From contig NZ_JAATNG010000005.1 of the NCBI RefSeq assembly GCF_013184805.1, forward strand, positions 248,001 to 312,000: a DNA stretch of 64,000 nt, given 5' to 3'. Positions 26,499 through 35,346 of this stretch are shown in pieces (within the stretch, counting starts at the first letter, position 1; every line of letters starts with the position of its first letter). A model generated the notes under the pieces. The model ran no database searches, had not been told where the DNA came from, and saw nothing but the letters and a program-made list of their open reading frames with translations. The position numbers were made by a program, and so were the translations under genes. The stretch is from Pseudoruegeria sp. HB172150 (GTDB taxonomy: Bacteria > Pseudomonadota > Alphaproteobacteria > Rhodobacterales > Rhodobacteraceae).

Positions 26499-26715
26499 CT
26501 TTGGCCTTCGTTCAGCATGTCAAACCGGGCTTGCCGTTTGGCTAAGATTTAAGCTGCAATTCGAGCGAAATCGTTACAGCGGGTGGAACTGCCGCCCATG
26601 TTTTGAGTGGGCGAGTCGATCTCGACCTGGACAACTTTAGGGCGTGAATGGGCGACGGCAAGCCCCTTGTGACCAACACTGGACACAAGTCTGTCGCAAT
26701 AGCGGTTATGTGACT

Positions 26716-27717
26716 TTAGGTCAGCTTTCTGCCGTGTCGCATCTGCCACGTCGGGAACGGATCGTTCCCCGCCGGCGCGGCGAGATACACGCCGCGCGCA
26801 ATGGCGCGGGCGAGGCACAGCGCCGCCGCGTGACCTATCGCGATCTGGTCTGCCATCAGGTCGGCAAGCGGGCGCTGGCCGGTGGCGGCGGCGAAGACGA
26901 GGTCGCCATCGGCCAGGGTGTGGCTGGGCACGACCGCGCGGGCGATGCCGTCATGCGCGGCCACGGCCATGCGTGTCGCCTGGGCCTGGTTGAGCGCGGC
27001 GTCGGTGGCGACGACGGCGATGATGGTGTTGGCGTTGCGGAGCTGGCCCTTGGTGGTGAAGCGCAGCGGGTCGGGATCGGGGGACGGGCCGAGGCCGCCG
27101 AATTCGCCGTTCAGTTCGAACGGGGCGGCCCAGAAATGGGGGCCATCGCCGGTCGTGGCGCTGCCGATGGCGTTGACGGCGGCGAGAGCGCCGACGGTGT
27201 GGCCGGAGGGCAGTCTGAGGGAGGCGGAGCCGAGGCCGCCCTTGAGCCCGGCGGTGGTGCCGCCGGTGCCGGCGCCTGCAGTGCCCAGTTCGAAGGTCTC
27301 GGCGGCACCGGCGAGGGCGGCGCGGCCGAGCGCCTTGTAGGGGTTATCGGTCCAGTCCTTGTCGCCGCCGTTCAGCAGGTCGTTGATGATGGCGCCGGGC
27401 ACGATGGGGACGATCTGTCCGCGGATGTCGATGCCCCGGCCGGCGGCGCGCAGTGCGTCGGCGACGCCGCTGCCGGCGTCGAGACCGAGAGCGGAGCCGC
27501 CGGACAGGACAAGCGCGTGCACCTGCTGCACCGCACGATCGGGGGCGAGGAGATCGGTTTCCCGCGTGCCGGGCGCGCCGCCCATGACGTGGACGGCGGC
27601 GGTGAACGGGTCTTCCGCCGTTACTACGGTCGCGCCGGTCTTAATGCGGTGGTCTTCGGAATTGCCGACCAGGATGCCTGGAACGTCGGTGATCAGGTTG
27701 CGTGGGCCGGGTTGCAT
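26716..27717 (-). CDS. P1-family (DmpA-like) aminopeptidase
   Basis: A 333-residue Ntn-type hydrolase from ATG 27717, which has AAGGA five to six bases upstream. It begins NLITDVPGILVGNSED, the usual opening of P1 peptidases, and continues with HALVLSGGSALGLDAGSGV and the processing region TAGAGTGGTTAGLKGGLGSA. Members self-cleave at an internal Gly-Ser/Thr and then remove N-terminal residues from peptides, D-amino-acid amides or beta-peptides. The substrate cannot be predicted. It follows the cupin gene after 41 bases. Confidence 0.85.
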   Translation of the reverse strand: MQPGPRNLITDVPGILVGNSEDHRIKTGATVVTAEDPFTAAVHVMGGAPGTRETDLLAPDRAVQQVHALVLSGGSALGLDAGSGVADALRAAGRGIDIRGQIVPIVPGAIINDLLNGGDKDWTDNPYKALGRAALAGAAETFELGTAGAGTGGTTAGLKGGLGSASLRLPSGHTVGALAAVNAIGSATTGDGPHFWAAPFELNGEFGGLGPSPDPDPLRFTTKGQLRNANTIIAVVATDAALNQAQATRMAVAAHDGIARAVVPSHTLADGDLVFAAATGQRPLADLMADQIAIGHAAALCLARAIARGVYLAAPAGNDPFPTWQMRHGRKLT

Positions 27718-27758
27718 TCTGGTCCTTGGGATGGGGCGTGCAGTGGGAATTCGTGCCG

Positions 27759-28109
27759 TCAGATCCGCGGCTTGGCCGCCGCAGTGGCTGGATCGCCGGT
27801 GTTTGGCTCGCCTTTCGGCTCGATCAGGAGGACCTTGCATTCGGTTTCGGCGCGCGGGCGGTGGGTGACGCCCTTGGGGACGACGAACAGCTCGCCCGGT
27901 CCCACTGGGATGCTTTCGCCGTCGACATCCATGATCATCTCGCCTTCAAGGACAAGGAAGAAGTCGTCGGTGGTTTCATGATGGTGAAACGGGAAATCTC
28001 CCTGAAATTTCACCACCATGACGTCGTTGCCGTTGTAATCGGCGACGACGTGCGGGTCCCAGTGGCTGGAGAATTGCGCGAGTTTCTCGGCGAGGTTGAC
28101 CTTGGGCAT
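27759..28109 (-). CDS. Small cupin-domain protein
   Basis: A 116-residue single-domain cupin. Metal ligands are visible in FPFHHHETTDDFFLVLEG (histidines and glutamate of motif 1) and GVTHRPRAE (histidine of motif 2). The similar fold of mannose-6-phosphate isomerases and small dioxygenases leaves the reaction open. Its ATG overlaps the TGA of the SDR gene (TGATG), so the two are coupled. Confidence 0.85.
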   Translation of the reverse strand: MPKVNLAEKLAQFSSHWDPHVVADYNGNDVMVVKFQGDFPFHHHETTDDFFLVLEGEMIMDVDGESIPVGPGELFVVPKGVTHRPRAETECKVLLIEPKGEPNTGDPATAAAKPRI

Positions 28110-28849
28110 CAGATACAGCGTCCTCCGTCGACTTCCATGGCAACCCCGGTGACCATGCTGGCCTCGTCGGAGCAGAGAAAACAGGCGGCGTTGCCCATGT
28201 CCTCGGGCGTCGAGAACCGGCCGAGGGGGATGGTGGCGAGGAATTTCGCCCGCATTTCCGGCGTGTCCTGTCCCATGAAGCTTTTCAGCAGCGGCGTTTC
28301 GCCCGCGACGGGGCAGAGCGCGTTCACGCGGACGCCGTGGGGCGCGAGTTCGACGGCCATGGTCTTGGTCGCGGTGATCATCCAGCCCTTCGACGCGTTG
28401 TACCAGTTCAGGTTCGGGCGCGGCGACAGGCCGGCGGTGGAAGCGATGTTCAGGATCGCGCCAGTCTTGCGGGATTTCATGTGCGGGACCAGATACTTGG
28501 CGGTCAGGTAGACGGATTTCGCATTGACGGCAAGGACACGGTCGAACTCGTCCTCCGGCACGTCTTCCATCGGCATCGGCAGGTGGGTGATGCCGGCGTT
28601 GTTCACCAGTATGTCGAGTGCGCCAAAACCGTCGACGGCGGCATTGGCCATCGCGGCGACGCTGGCGCCGTCAGCGACGTCGACGGTCTGGGCCGTGCCG
28701 CCGATCTCTGCCGCGATTTCCGTGGCGGCCTCTGTGTTGATGTCGGCCACCATCACCTTCGCGCCTTCGGCCGCGAATTTCCGTGCGATTCCAGCGCCGA
28801 AGCCGGAGCCGCCCCCGGTGACGATGGCGGTCTTTCCGTCGAGCCGCAT
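28109..28849 (-). CDS. SDR-family oxidoreductase
   Basis: A 246-residue classical short-chain dehydrogenase: TGGGSGFGAGIA for the cofactor, NNAGITH, the serine in NIASTAG and WYNASKGW (Y-x-x-x-K). The aspartate in VMVADIN after the second strand favours NAD over NADP. It ends MVTGVAMEVDGGRCI. The substrate is unknown; the neighbouring cupin and P1 peptidase suggest a small catabolic operon. Confidence 0.88.
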   Translation of the reverse strand: MRLDGKTAIVTGGGSGFGAGIARKFAAEGAKVMVADINTEAATEIAAEIGGTAQTVDVADGASVAAMANAAVDGFGALDILVNNAGITHLPMPMEDVPEDEFDRVLAVNAKSVYLTAKYLVPHMKSRKTGAILNIASTAGLSPRPNLNWYNASKGWMITATKTMAVELAPHGVRVNALCPVAGETPLLKSFMGQDTPEMRAKFLATIPLGRFSTPEDMGNAACFLCSDEASMVTGVAMEVDGGRCI

Positions 28850-28979
28850 ATGACCTCCCCATTTACTGCGGCCACATTACGCCGCAGGGCGCGGATGCCA
28901 AGGGCGTTGGCCGGTACACTGTCGCCGATGCGCAAGGCGGGAAAACCCGACCCTTGGTTGCGAGGGCGGTGAGGCGTTA

Positions 28980-28992
28980 ATATTAGTAATAT
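28980..28992. promoter_or_regulatory. AT-rich perfect dyad upstream of the TelA-like/AAA+ cluster
   Basis: ATATTA (28980-28985) and TAATAT (28987-28992) form a perfect inverted repeat around a single G. It sits in the gap between the divergent SDR gene and the first gene of the cluster, about 145 bases before the ATG at 29136. It could be a regulator site or part of a promoter; no clear -35/-10 pair was found. Confidence 0.3.
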
Positions 28993-29135
28993 ATTTCAGT
29001 TGGTTGACTGCAGGAGTAGTTGAAGAAGCCCCACTATTGCCCAGACTTCGCCTTGCCCGAAACCGGATGACGGGCTCTTGTAAACCCGATAAACATTCCA
29101 ACGTAATCCTTATTGATTGCCAGGCGAGGAGAGAG

Positions 29136-30212
29136 ATGAGCGACTTTGACACCCAGGTGCGGGACAGCCAGGCCCAGGTGGCCGAGGCGCAGGCCAAGAT
29201 TTCAGAACTGACCAGCCGCGTGGAGACGATGGGTGCGAAGGCGAAATCGGGCGAAGACATCTCGATCGACATCGAGAACGCCACGCTGGAGGACGTTCAC
29301 GCCCATACCGAGCTGATGAACGCCAACATTGCCGAGCTGATCATGGGGCTGGATGACGTCACTTCCGGCTTTTCCAAAGATTTCGATGAGATGCGGAACA
29401 AGACTGGCTGGGAGAGCTTTGTCGGCTTCTTCTCTCAGGGCCGGTCGGACACGCTGCGTCAGGAGCGGATCCGCACCGCGAATATCGATGACAAGCTGCA
29501 GGACCTGATAGCCAAGTCCGACACCATCGTGAAGCTGCTGGAAAACCAGCTTGGCGTGCTGAACGAGCACAAGGAAAAGGTCGAAGTGAACCTGACCGGC
29601 ACGCTGGACGAGCGCGAGGCGGTCGTCGGCGAACTGGAAAGCCTGCGCGCCGAGATCGTGGGCATGGACCCGAAGATCATCGAGCTGGAGAACAAGATCT
29701 CTGTCGAGCAGGACGCCGCAGCGCGGACCAAGCTGGAAAGCGAGCTGGCGGCGCTGAACGCACAGTACAACGAGATGGTCCAGCAGGAGCAGGTCAAGCT
29801 GGCCAAGTCGCAGACGCTGGAGCGGTATATCGAGAAGGGCAAGACCTGGGTCGACAGCCTGCAGAACCAGGCGGCGACGCAGATGGTGCTGATCAACAAG
29901 CTGCAGACGGATACCAAGCAGCGCGTGGTGCTGTACGACGCGCTGACGAAGTCGCTGAAGACGGCACAGCAGCAGGATGTTGCGCACCGGATCAACGAGA
30001 TCGGCGTGCAGACCGACAAGGAGGCGCAGACCGCCATGGCGGCCATCGGTTCGGCCACGAACCAGCGGATGGCGGACATGATGGAGGCGCACGAGGATCA
30101 CATGGTCTTTGCCCGCAAGGTGCTGGAGCAGAAGGCGAAAGCGGATGAACGCTTTGCGCGGCGGTTCCAGGCCATCGTCGAGAAGCACGACAAGAACCTG
30201 TACGGGGCGTGA
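29136..30212 (+). CDS. TelA-like coiled-coil protein
   Basis: A 358-residue, highly charged, mostly helical protein, starting MSDFDTQVRDSQAQVAEAQA. Long coiled-coil stretches lie at about 5-35, 130-240 and 290-350. The layout resembles toxic-anion-resistance TelA: an early helix, a short aromatic segment (KTGWESFVGFF), then long coiled coils ending in many Gln, Asn and Lys. Direct similarity to TelA is inferred by eye and not certain. There is no signal peptide or membrane helix. GAGGAGAG precedes the ATG; a longer in-frame start at 29004 is unlikely. It opens a plus-strand cluster that includes a AAA+ ATPase, its likely partner. Confidence 0.65.
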   Translation: MSDFDTQVRDSQAQVAEAQAKISELTSRVETMGAKAKSGEDISIDIENATLEDVHAHTELMNANIAELIMGLDDVTSGFSKDFDEMRNKTGWESFVGFFSQGRSDTLRQERIRTANIDDKLQDLIAKSDTIVKLLENQLGVLNEHKEKVEVNLTGTLDEREAVVGELESLRAEIVGMDPKIIELENKISVEQDAAARTKLESELAALNAQYNEMVQQEQVKLAKSQTLERYIEKGKTWVDSLQNQAATQMVLINKLQTDTKQRVVLYDALTKSLKTAQQQDVAHRINEIGVQTDKEAQTAMAAIGSATNQRMADMMEAHEDHMVFARKVLEQKAKADERFARRFQAIVEKHDKNLYGA

Positions 30213-30275
30213 TGCGCCAAGCGGGCGCGGTTCAAGAAGGCCGTTCGCGGCCCGGTGCGGGTGGCACGGGTAGCC

Positions 30276-31415
30276 ATGTCTGACACGATCAAGGACGATC
30301 TTGTGCGAGACCATGTCGGTCTGACCGACACCTTCGCGGCGCGGCGGTATTTCCGGAAGTTCGAGACGATCACCGGCCACCTGATGCGGGTGGCGGCGGT
30401 GATGGAGCAGGAAGGCCGTATCTCGAAGCTCGACGTCAAGGTGATCGGCGGGTACCTGCAGCGGCTGGCGGCGACGTTTCAGGCGCTGTCGCTGAAATAC
30501 CTGATGACCGGGCGGGACACGGGCACGTTTTTCGGCTCGATCTCCATCGACCGTACGGAAAGCGGGTTTCCCGTGTTCCGGGAACTGCTGACCATGGCGA
30601 ACGACGCGCAGCAGGCGGAGCGCCATCTGGCCGGGACGATGAATACCCATCGGCTGAAGGACGAGATGATCCGGCAGATCGTGGGCGAGCTGGAGATCCC
30701 GACGAAGCTGCAATTCGCGATGTCGCAGCGGCTTTACTACGAGGAACTCGTAAAGGGCGACCTGTTCTGGGGGCAGAACGATCCGCAGGCGCACTGGCTG
30801 GGGGATCTGGGGCCGGGCCGGCGGCGGTATCTGGTTCACTGGAGCGTCTACGACAGCCAGGTGAACCTGCCGACGATCTACCTGATGGAGGTGGAGGACA
30901 CCGGCGCCCGCGGGCTGCCGGTGGATGACCGGCGCTGGCCCGAGGTGCAGGCGCATCTGATCGCGCAGTCGCTGGCGGGGCTGAAGCTGCTGACCATCGC
31001 GCAAGGGTTCGACCGGGATTTCGGCGACCTGCATCCGAAGCTGCTGCGCCGGATTCATGTCGGGCCGATGTACTCCGCCGCCTACACCCTGCAGACCGGG
31101 CCGATCCACGACGTGCTGGACGAAGCGCATTCGCCGGAGGGTCAGGACTGGGCGCTGGCGTGGACGTCGGAGCGGCTGGAAAGCGAGCGGGTTGAGACGG
31201 AGCGGGCCGGCTGGTTCGGGACGGTGGAGCGCGAGATCTTCGCGCTGGACCCGTTCGCCGGGCGTGGCATCGACACCGGGGCCACGGCGACGGAGCGGGC
31301 GATCATCATGCCGGCGCGGCCGTTCCAGGTGCTGGCCGAGAAGAACCCGCCGGGGTTCCGCGAGGTGCGCAAGTTCGTGGTCTCGCCGAGCGGTCAGGTG
31401 GTGAGTTACCGGTGA
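30276..31415 (+). CDS. Uncharacterised soluble protein of the AAA+ cluster
   Basis: A 379-residue protein starting MSDTIKDDLVRDHVGLTDTF. No signal peptide, membrane helix or catalytic motif is recognised. The N-terminal third is helical (ETITGHLMRVAAVMEQEGRI), the middle is mixed with a well-formed stretch YLVHWSVYDSQVNLPTIYLM, and the C-terminus is basic and aromatic. It follows the TelA-like gene after 63 bases and its stop overlaps the next gene's GTG. Its place between the coiled-coil protein and the ATPase suggests an adaptor or structural partner, which is inference only. Confidence 0.6.
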   Translation: MSDTIKDDLVRDHVGLTDTFAARRYFRKFETITGHLMRVAAVMEQEGRISKLDVKVIGGYLQRLAATFQALSLKYLMTGRDTGTFFGSISIDRTESGFPVFRELLTMANDAQQAERHLAGTMNTHRLKDEMIRQIVGELEIPTKLQFAMSQRLYYEELVKGDLFWGQNDPQAHWLGDLGPGRRRYLVHWSVYDSQVNLPTIYLMEVEDTGARGLPVDDRRWPEVQAHLIAQSLAGLKLLTIAQGFDRDFGDLHPKLLRRIHVGPMYSAAYTLQTGPIHDVLDEAHSPEGQDWALAWTSERLESERVETERAGWFGTVEREIFALDPFAGRGIDTGATATERAIIMPARPFQVLAEKNPPGFREVRKFVVSPSGQVVSYR

Positions 31416-32977
31416 GCGTCGTCGGCGAAAGGGAAAGCACCCGCTGGAGCCTGAATGACGCCGTGGCGGTGCCGGTTGCGCTGGTGTTCCTGGCCGCCGG
31501 GATATGGCGGCACCGGGGCTATTTTCACGACGACGCCTTTATCTCGCTGCGCTATGCGCTGAATCTCGCGAAGCATGGAGAGCTGACCTGGAACCTCGGC
31601 GAGCCGGTCGAGGGGTATACGAATTTCCTGCATCTCTTGGGTGCGGCCGGTCTCATCAGGCTGGGCGTCGCGCCGGAAACCGCCGTGCTGGCGATCAACC
31701 TTGCCGGGGCGCTGGTGCTGGTCGTTGTCGCCTTCATGGCCGCGCGGGTGGTGGCGCCCGGGGAGGACCGCGCGCTGGAGCGGATCGCGGCGGTTGTCGC
31801 GGTTGGAGCTACTCCGGGCATTGCGGTCTGGGTGACGGGGGGGCTGGAGGCGGTTCCGCTGTCGGCGATGCTGGCCGCGGGGTTGTGGGGCGTTCTGCTG
31901 CTGTCGAGGGATCCGGAGCGGGGCGGCGTGATCGCTGGTGTCGTGCTGGCCTTCAGCCTCGCGGTGCTGACGCGGATGGATGCGGCGGTGTTCATCGCGG
32001 CGAGCGGGCTGGGGCTGCTGCTGGCAAGCGGGGGCGAGACGCGCAAGCGCCTGATCGCGGCGCTGGTCGTTGTCGGTGTTCCGGCTCTCGTGTCGCTTGG
32101 CCATATGGCCTGGCGGTACGAGACCTACGGAACGCTGCTGCCACTGACATTCGATGCCAAGACCTCGCTGCCAATGGCGAGCCGGATGGCTGGGCTGCAG
32201 CCATTCTTCACGGCATCGCTGACCTGGGCGCCGATCATCGCGCTTTCGGTTATCGGGCTGTTTGCCGGTCTTCTGTTCCGGCTGCGGGGACGTGATTTCG
32301 CGCTGCTGGCGACGGTCTTCGGTGTGCATCTGGCCTATGTGATCTGGTCGGGCGGCGACCACATGAAGGGGTCGCGGGTGTTGCTGGTGATCGTCCTGCC
32401 CGCAGCTTTGCAGTTGCTTTCGGTGGCGGAAACGTTGAGCCGGACTGCGGGGCGCGCGATCATGGTGGTTGCCGCGCTGGCATCGGTCGTGGCGCTGTAC
32501 CTGCGCCCGCCGTTGCAGATGGACCCGGCCGCCTATGTCGGCTCCATCATCGGGCGCCACATCGCGGCGGAATGGCCGGCGGACAGCCTTGTCGCGGTGC
32601 ACACGGCGGGATCGACGCCGTTTCAGGCCTTGGATCTGCGGTTCATCGACATGCTCGGCCTCAACGATCCGGTCATCGCGGCGCGCAAGGACGTGCCGAT
32701 CCGCGCCTTCATGCAGCTGTTGCCGGGCCACATGAAGGGCGACGGAGCCTATGTGCTGTCTCGCAAGCCGGACTACATCATCGCCGGATTCGCACAGGGC
32801 AGCCCGGTGGAGGAGCAGACCTTCCTGACTGACGTCGAATTGGCCGAACTGCCGGAATTCGCCAAATGCTACGAGATGCGGCAGGAGAACGTGGCGATCC
32901 CAGAAGATCTGGCTGGGCGGGGTGAGCCGCCATCCGATCCCCTGGTGTTCAGCTTTTACGAGCGAGTGTGCGAATGA
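31412..32977 (+). CDS. Multi-pass membrane protein, GT-C glycosyltransferase-like
   Basis: A 521-residue protein with about nine hydrophobic helices in the first 380 residues and a soluble C-terminal domain. The first external loop has YFHDDAFISLRYALNLAKHG and then GEPVEGYTNFLHLL, the acidic DD motif and layout of GT-C enzymes that use polyprenyl-phosphate sugars (arabinofuranosyl- and mannosyltransferase-like). No acceptor can be named. The start is GTG overlapping the previous stop (GTGA). The enzyme type is unlike the rest of the cluster, so this gene may be a later insertion. Confidence 0.75.
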   Translation: MSVVGERESTRWSLNDAVAVPVALVFLAAGIWRHRGYFHDDAFISLRYALNLAKHGELTWNLGEPVEGYTNFLHLLGAAGLIRLGVAPETAVLAINLAGALVLVVVAFMAARVVAPGEDRALERIAAVVAVGATPGIAVWVTGGLEAVPLSAMLAAGLWGVLLLSRDPERGGVIAGVVLAFSLAVLTRMDAAVFIAASGLGLLLASGGETRKRLIAALVVVGVPALVSLGHMAWRYETYGTLLPLTFDAKTSLPMASRMAGLQPFFTASLTWAPIIALSVIGLFAGLLFRLRGRDFALLATVFGVHLAYVIWSGGDHMKGSRVLLVIVLPAALQLLSVAETLSRTAGRAIMVVAALASVVALYLRPPLQMDPAAYVGSIIGRHIAAEWPADSLVAVHTAGSTPFQALDLRFIDMLGLNDPVIAARKDVPIRAFMQLLPGHMKGDGAYVLSRKPDYIIAGFAQGSPVEEQTFLTDVELAELPEFAKCYEMRQENVAIPEDLAGRGEPPSDPLVFSFYERVCE

Positions 32978-33011
32978 GCGGTAGAGCCGGAGAGATGCGG
33001 GAGAGAGAGCG

Positions 33012-34952
33012 ATGACGCAAAGCGCGGATCTGATGGAACTGCGCGAGGAGGATATCCGGTCGCATTACCCGGCTGTTGTCGCGATGCTGGAAGGGTTCGA
33101 TCACACGCCCCGGATCGCGAAGGCGACGGATCGCCCCGCGCCGGAGCGGTCCTCTGGCATCGGGACACGGCGCCGGTTCCGGTCGACCACGCCGGGGTTG
33201 GTCACACGCTCGACGGCGCGGCCGGAGGGCGTGCGCCTGCTGGAACGGATCGAGGAGTCCGATGGCGGCGATGCACTGGTGTCGCCGGTACAGGCTACTG
33301 TGATGCAGAGTCTGCGGCGGGCCTTGGCGATATCGCTTGCGGTAGGAGAAAACTATTCCGAGGCGACCGGGCTGAAGGCACTGAAGAAGGAAAACCTCGA
33401 GGGCCGGTTGGCCGCCGGCCAGTCGGCGGAGTTTTCCGAACTGTTGCAGGCGGAGGCGCTTGCCGTTCTCTACACATTCGGCAATGCCGCTGCGTTCCTG
33501 CTGGCGTCGTCGGCGAGCGAGGTGAGCGTCGAACTGGGCGGCATCGACGAGCTGCTGACCGACAATGCGCAGCTGGCGCTGCACGGTGCATTGTGGGAGC
33601 TGGATCAGGATCTTGAGCGCTTTGCCGATAACGAGGCGAAGCTGGTGGCCGTGGTGCTGGCATTCGCGGAAGTGCTGATGGAGCGGGTCGCATTACGGGC
33701 GCAGACCGCACCGCGGCTGGGGGCGTTCACCGGCGCTTCATGGCGGGTCGAAGCGGACGATTTCACGATTCAGGGGTTTTCGCCCGCGCGGAAGGCGCGC
33801 GGTTCCACCCTGACCATGCAGTTCAAGAAGCCGAACGAAGTCGTGGGCAACCACATCGCCAAGTACCAGGCGATGAAGCTTGCCAAGATGCTGATGGCCT
33901 ATGATTTCGAGCGAAAGCTGAATCCCTTCGCCGAGATGGGCGGGTTCATCTTTACCTTCATGGGGGACGGCAAGCCGGGCACGGGCAAGACCACGCTGAT
34001 CCAGATGATGGCGGGGCTGATCTCGGAATACTGCACGAATGCGGGGTATCCGTTCCGTTACCAGAATTTCGGCATCGACAATATCGACAGCTATCAGGGC
34101 AAGTCCGGCCAGAATGCGAAGGCGTTCATCAACAACGTGCTGGACCCGAACGTGATCGGCTTCGGCACGGTGGACGACATCGACCAGATCGCCGGCAAGC
34201 GCGGCGACCGGCAGTCTAGCGCGGGGCAGCAGGAAGTGACTGCCGTACTGATGGAAGCCTTTGCCGGCGCGAACACCGTGGTGCGGGGCAACTGCACCTT
34301 CGGCATGTTCTCGAACTACCCGGAGAACGTGGACGATGCGCTGCGGCAGCGGGCGGGAGCGCGGTTCCTCGTCGACGGTCCGCAGACGCGGGACGACTAC
34401 ATCGACATTCTGGCTTTGCTGCTGGGCAAGAAGCACGATGTTCCGCTGGGGGATCACGACCTTTACGCGGCGCAGGAGATCAAGCGCGCGGTGGCGCGGT
34501 CCTTCGAGCAGCATGGCCGGCCGCAGGAGGACGGGTTGCTGCGCGTCTGGCAGGAAACCGAAGCGAAGATCGGCCGGCTCGACACGATCGCGAAGCTGGG
34601 GACCTACCTGAAGGCGATCCAGGAGGCGGACGAGCGGTTCACCGGGCGGGCGATCAAGAACATCACCGACGCGGTGAAGGTCCGGGCGATGGATTTCGAG
34701 CTGCCGGACGAATGGATGGAGGACCCGGAACTGTTCCTGTTCCGGCCCTATGACGAGAAGCTCGCGATGCTGGAGGAGATGCGGCAGCCGATCACCGTCG
34801 AGATGGTGATACAGGAAATCAACCGTTACGCGGACAGCGAGTTCCGCTATGCCGACAAGTCGGACGAGGTGGCCATCGAGGCGATGGTGCGCGATTTCGG
34901 CCGGCAGGAAGAGGCGAAGCGGCGGTATCTTGGCGGGAAGGGGGGAGCCTAG
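33012..34952 (+). CDS. AAA+ family ATPase
   Basis: A 646-residue cytoplasmic protein. Residues 1-270 form a helical, family-specific domain. The AAA+ module follows: Walker A GKPGTGKTT at 320-328, Walker B in GFGTVDDIDQIAGKR (with DD instead of the common DE), sensor 1 in CTFGMFSNYPENVDDALRQR, and arginines in RQRAGARF in the place of the Arg finger. The C-terminal 150 residues are helical. AAA+ modules of this kind remodel protein complexes or pull chains apart. Here the likely clients are the coiled-coil protein and the membrane proteins of the cluster. The start is ATG 33012, 34 bases after the GT-C gene. Confidence 0.85.
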   Translation: MTQSADLMELREEDIRSHYPAVVAMLEGFDHTPRIAKATDRPAPERSSGIGTRRRFRSTTPGLVTRSTARPEGVRLLERIEESDGGDALVSPVQATVMQSLRRALAISLAVGENYSEATGLKALKKENLEGRLAAGQSAEFSELLQAEALAVLYTFGNAAAFLLASSASEVSVELGGIDELLTDNAQLALHGALWELDQDLERFADNEAKLVAVVLAFAEVLMERVALRAQTAPRLGAFTGASWRVEADDFTIQGFSPARKARGSTLTMQFKKPNEVVGNHIAKYQAMKLAKMLMAYDFERKLNPFAEMGGFIFTFMGDGKPGTGKTTLIQMMAGLISEYCTNAGYPFRYQNFGIDNIDSYQGKSGQNAKAFINNVLDPNVIGFGTVDDIDQIAGKRGDRQSSAGQQEVTAVLMEAFAGANTVVRGNCTFGMFSNYPENVDDALRQRAGARFLVDGPQTRDDYIDILALLLGKKHDVPLGDHDLYAAQEIKRAVARSFEQHGRPQEDGLLRVWQETEAKIGRLDTIAKLGTYLKAIQEADERFTGRAIKNITDAVKVRAMDFELPDEWMEDPELFLFRPYDEKLAMLEEMRQPITVEMVIQEINRYADSEFRYADKSDEVAIEAMVRDFGRQEEAKRRYLGGKGGA

Positions 34953-34959
34953 GGCGCGG

Positions 34960-35346
34960 ATGATCGACGCGAAGCCGATATCTTTCCTGAACACCGGTGT
35001 GCCGCTGATCCTGCTGGGGGCGCTGGCGGTGCTGATCCCGTTGCTGATGGTCCCGCGCGGGACGCGGTCTCAGGTCGAGGTTGCGGTGGGGATCTGGGCG
35101 TCGGCCGGGATGCTGCTTTTGGCCGGACTGGCGGTATTCGCGGTGATCTACGCGGTCGAGGGGATCGGCGTATGGTCTGCCTTCGGAAAGGCGCCGCTGG
35201 CGACGGGATGGTTCTTTCTGACGCTCTCGGGCTACGCGGCGGTGGCCTGGGGGCCGGTGCTGTTGCTGACCTGGCTGGGGCTGGCGCAGCGGGTGGAGAA
35301 GCGGAAGGGCGAAGATCGGGCGAAGGGAGGGAGAAATGGGGCGTAG
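34960..35346 (+). CDS. Small three-helix membrane protein of the AAA+ cluster
   Basis: A 128-residue protein with three hydrophobic segments: GVPLILLGALAVLIPLLMV, GIWASAGMLLLAGLAVFAVI and LATGWFFLTLSGYAAVAWGP, and a basic tail. The ATG at 34960 is seven bases after the ATPase stop. The last 11 bases overlap the start of the low-GC mrr gene, so the C-terminal few residues may have been changed when mrr arrived. Family not recognised. Confidence 0.65.
   Translation: MIDAKPISFLNTGVPLILLGALAVLIPLLMVPRGTRSQVEVAVGIWASAGMLLLAGLAVFAVIYAVEGIGVWSAFGKAPLATGWFFLTLSGYAAVAWGPVLLLTWLGLAQRVEKRKGEDRAKGGRNGA

Noticed and set aside
29202-31130. A 642-residue minus-strand frame opposite the TelA-like gene
   Set aside because: It is rich in Arg, His, Gln and Leu, as expected for the antisense of coiled-coil genes, and overlaps two better-supported genes.
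31406-32731. A 441-residue minus-strand frame opposite the GT-C gene
   Set aside because: Arg/Gln/His-rich composition and complete overlap with a membrane protein showing real motifs.
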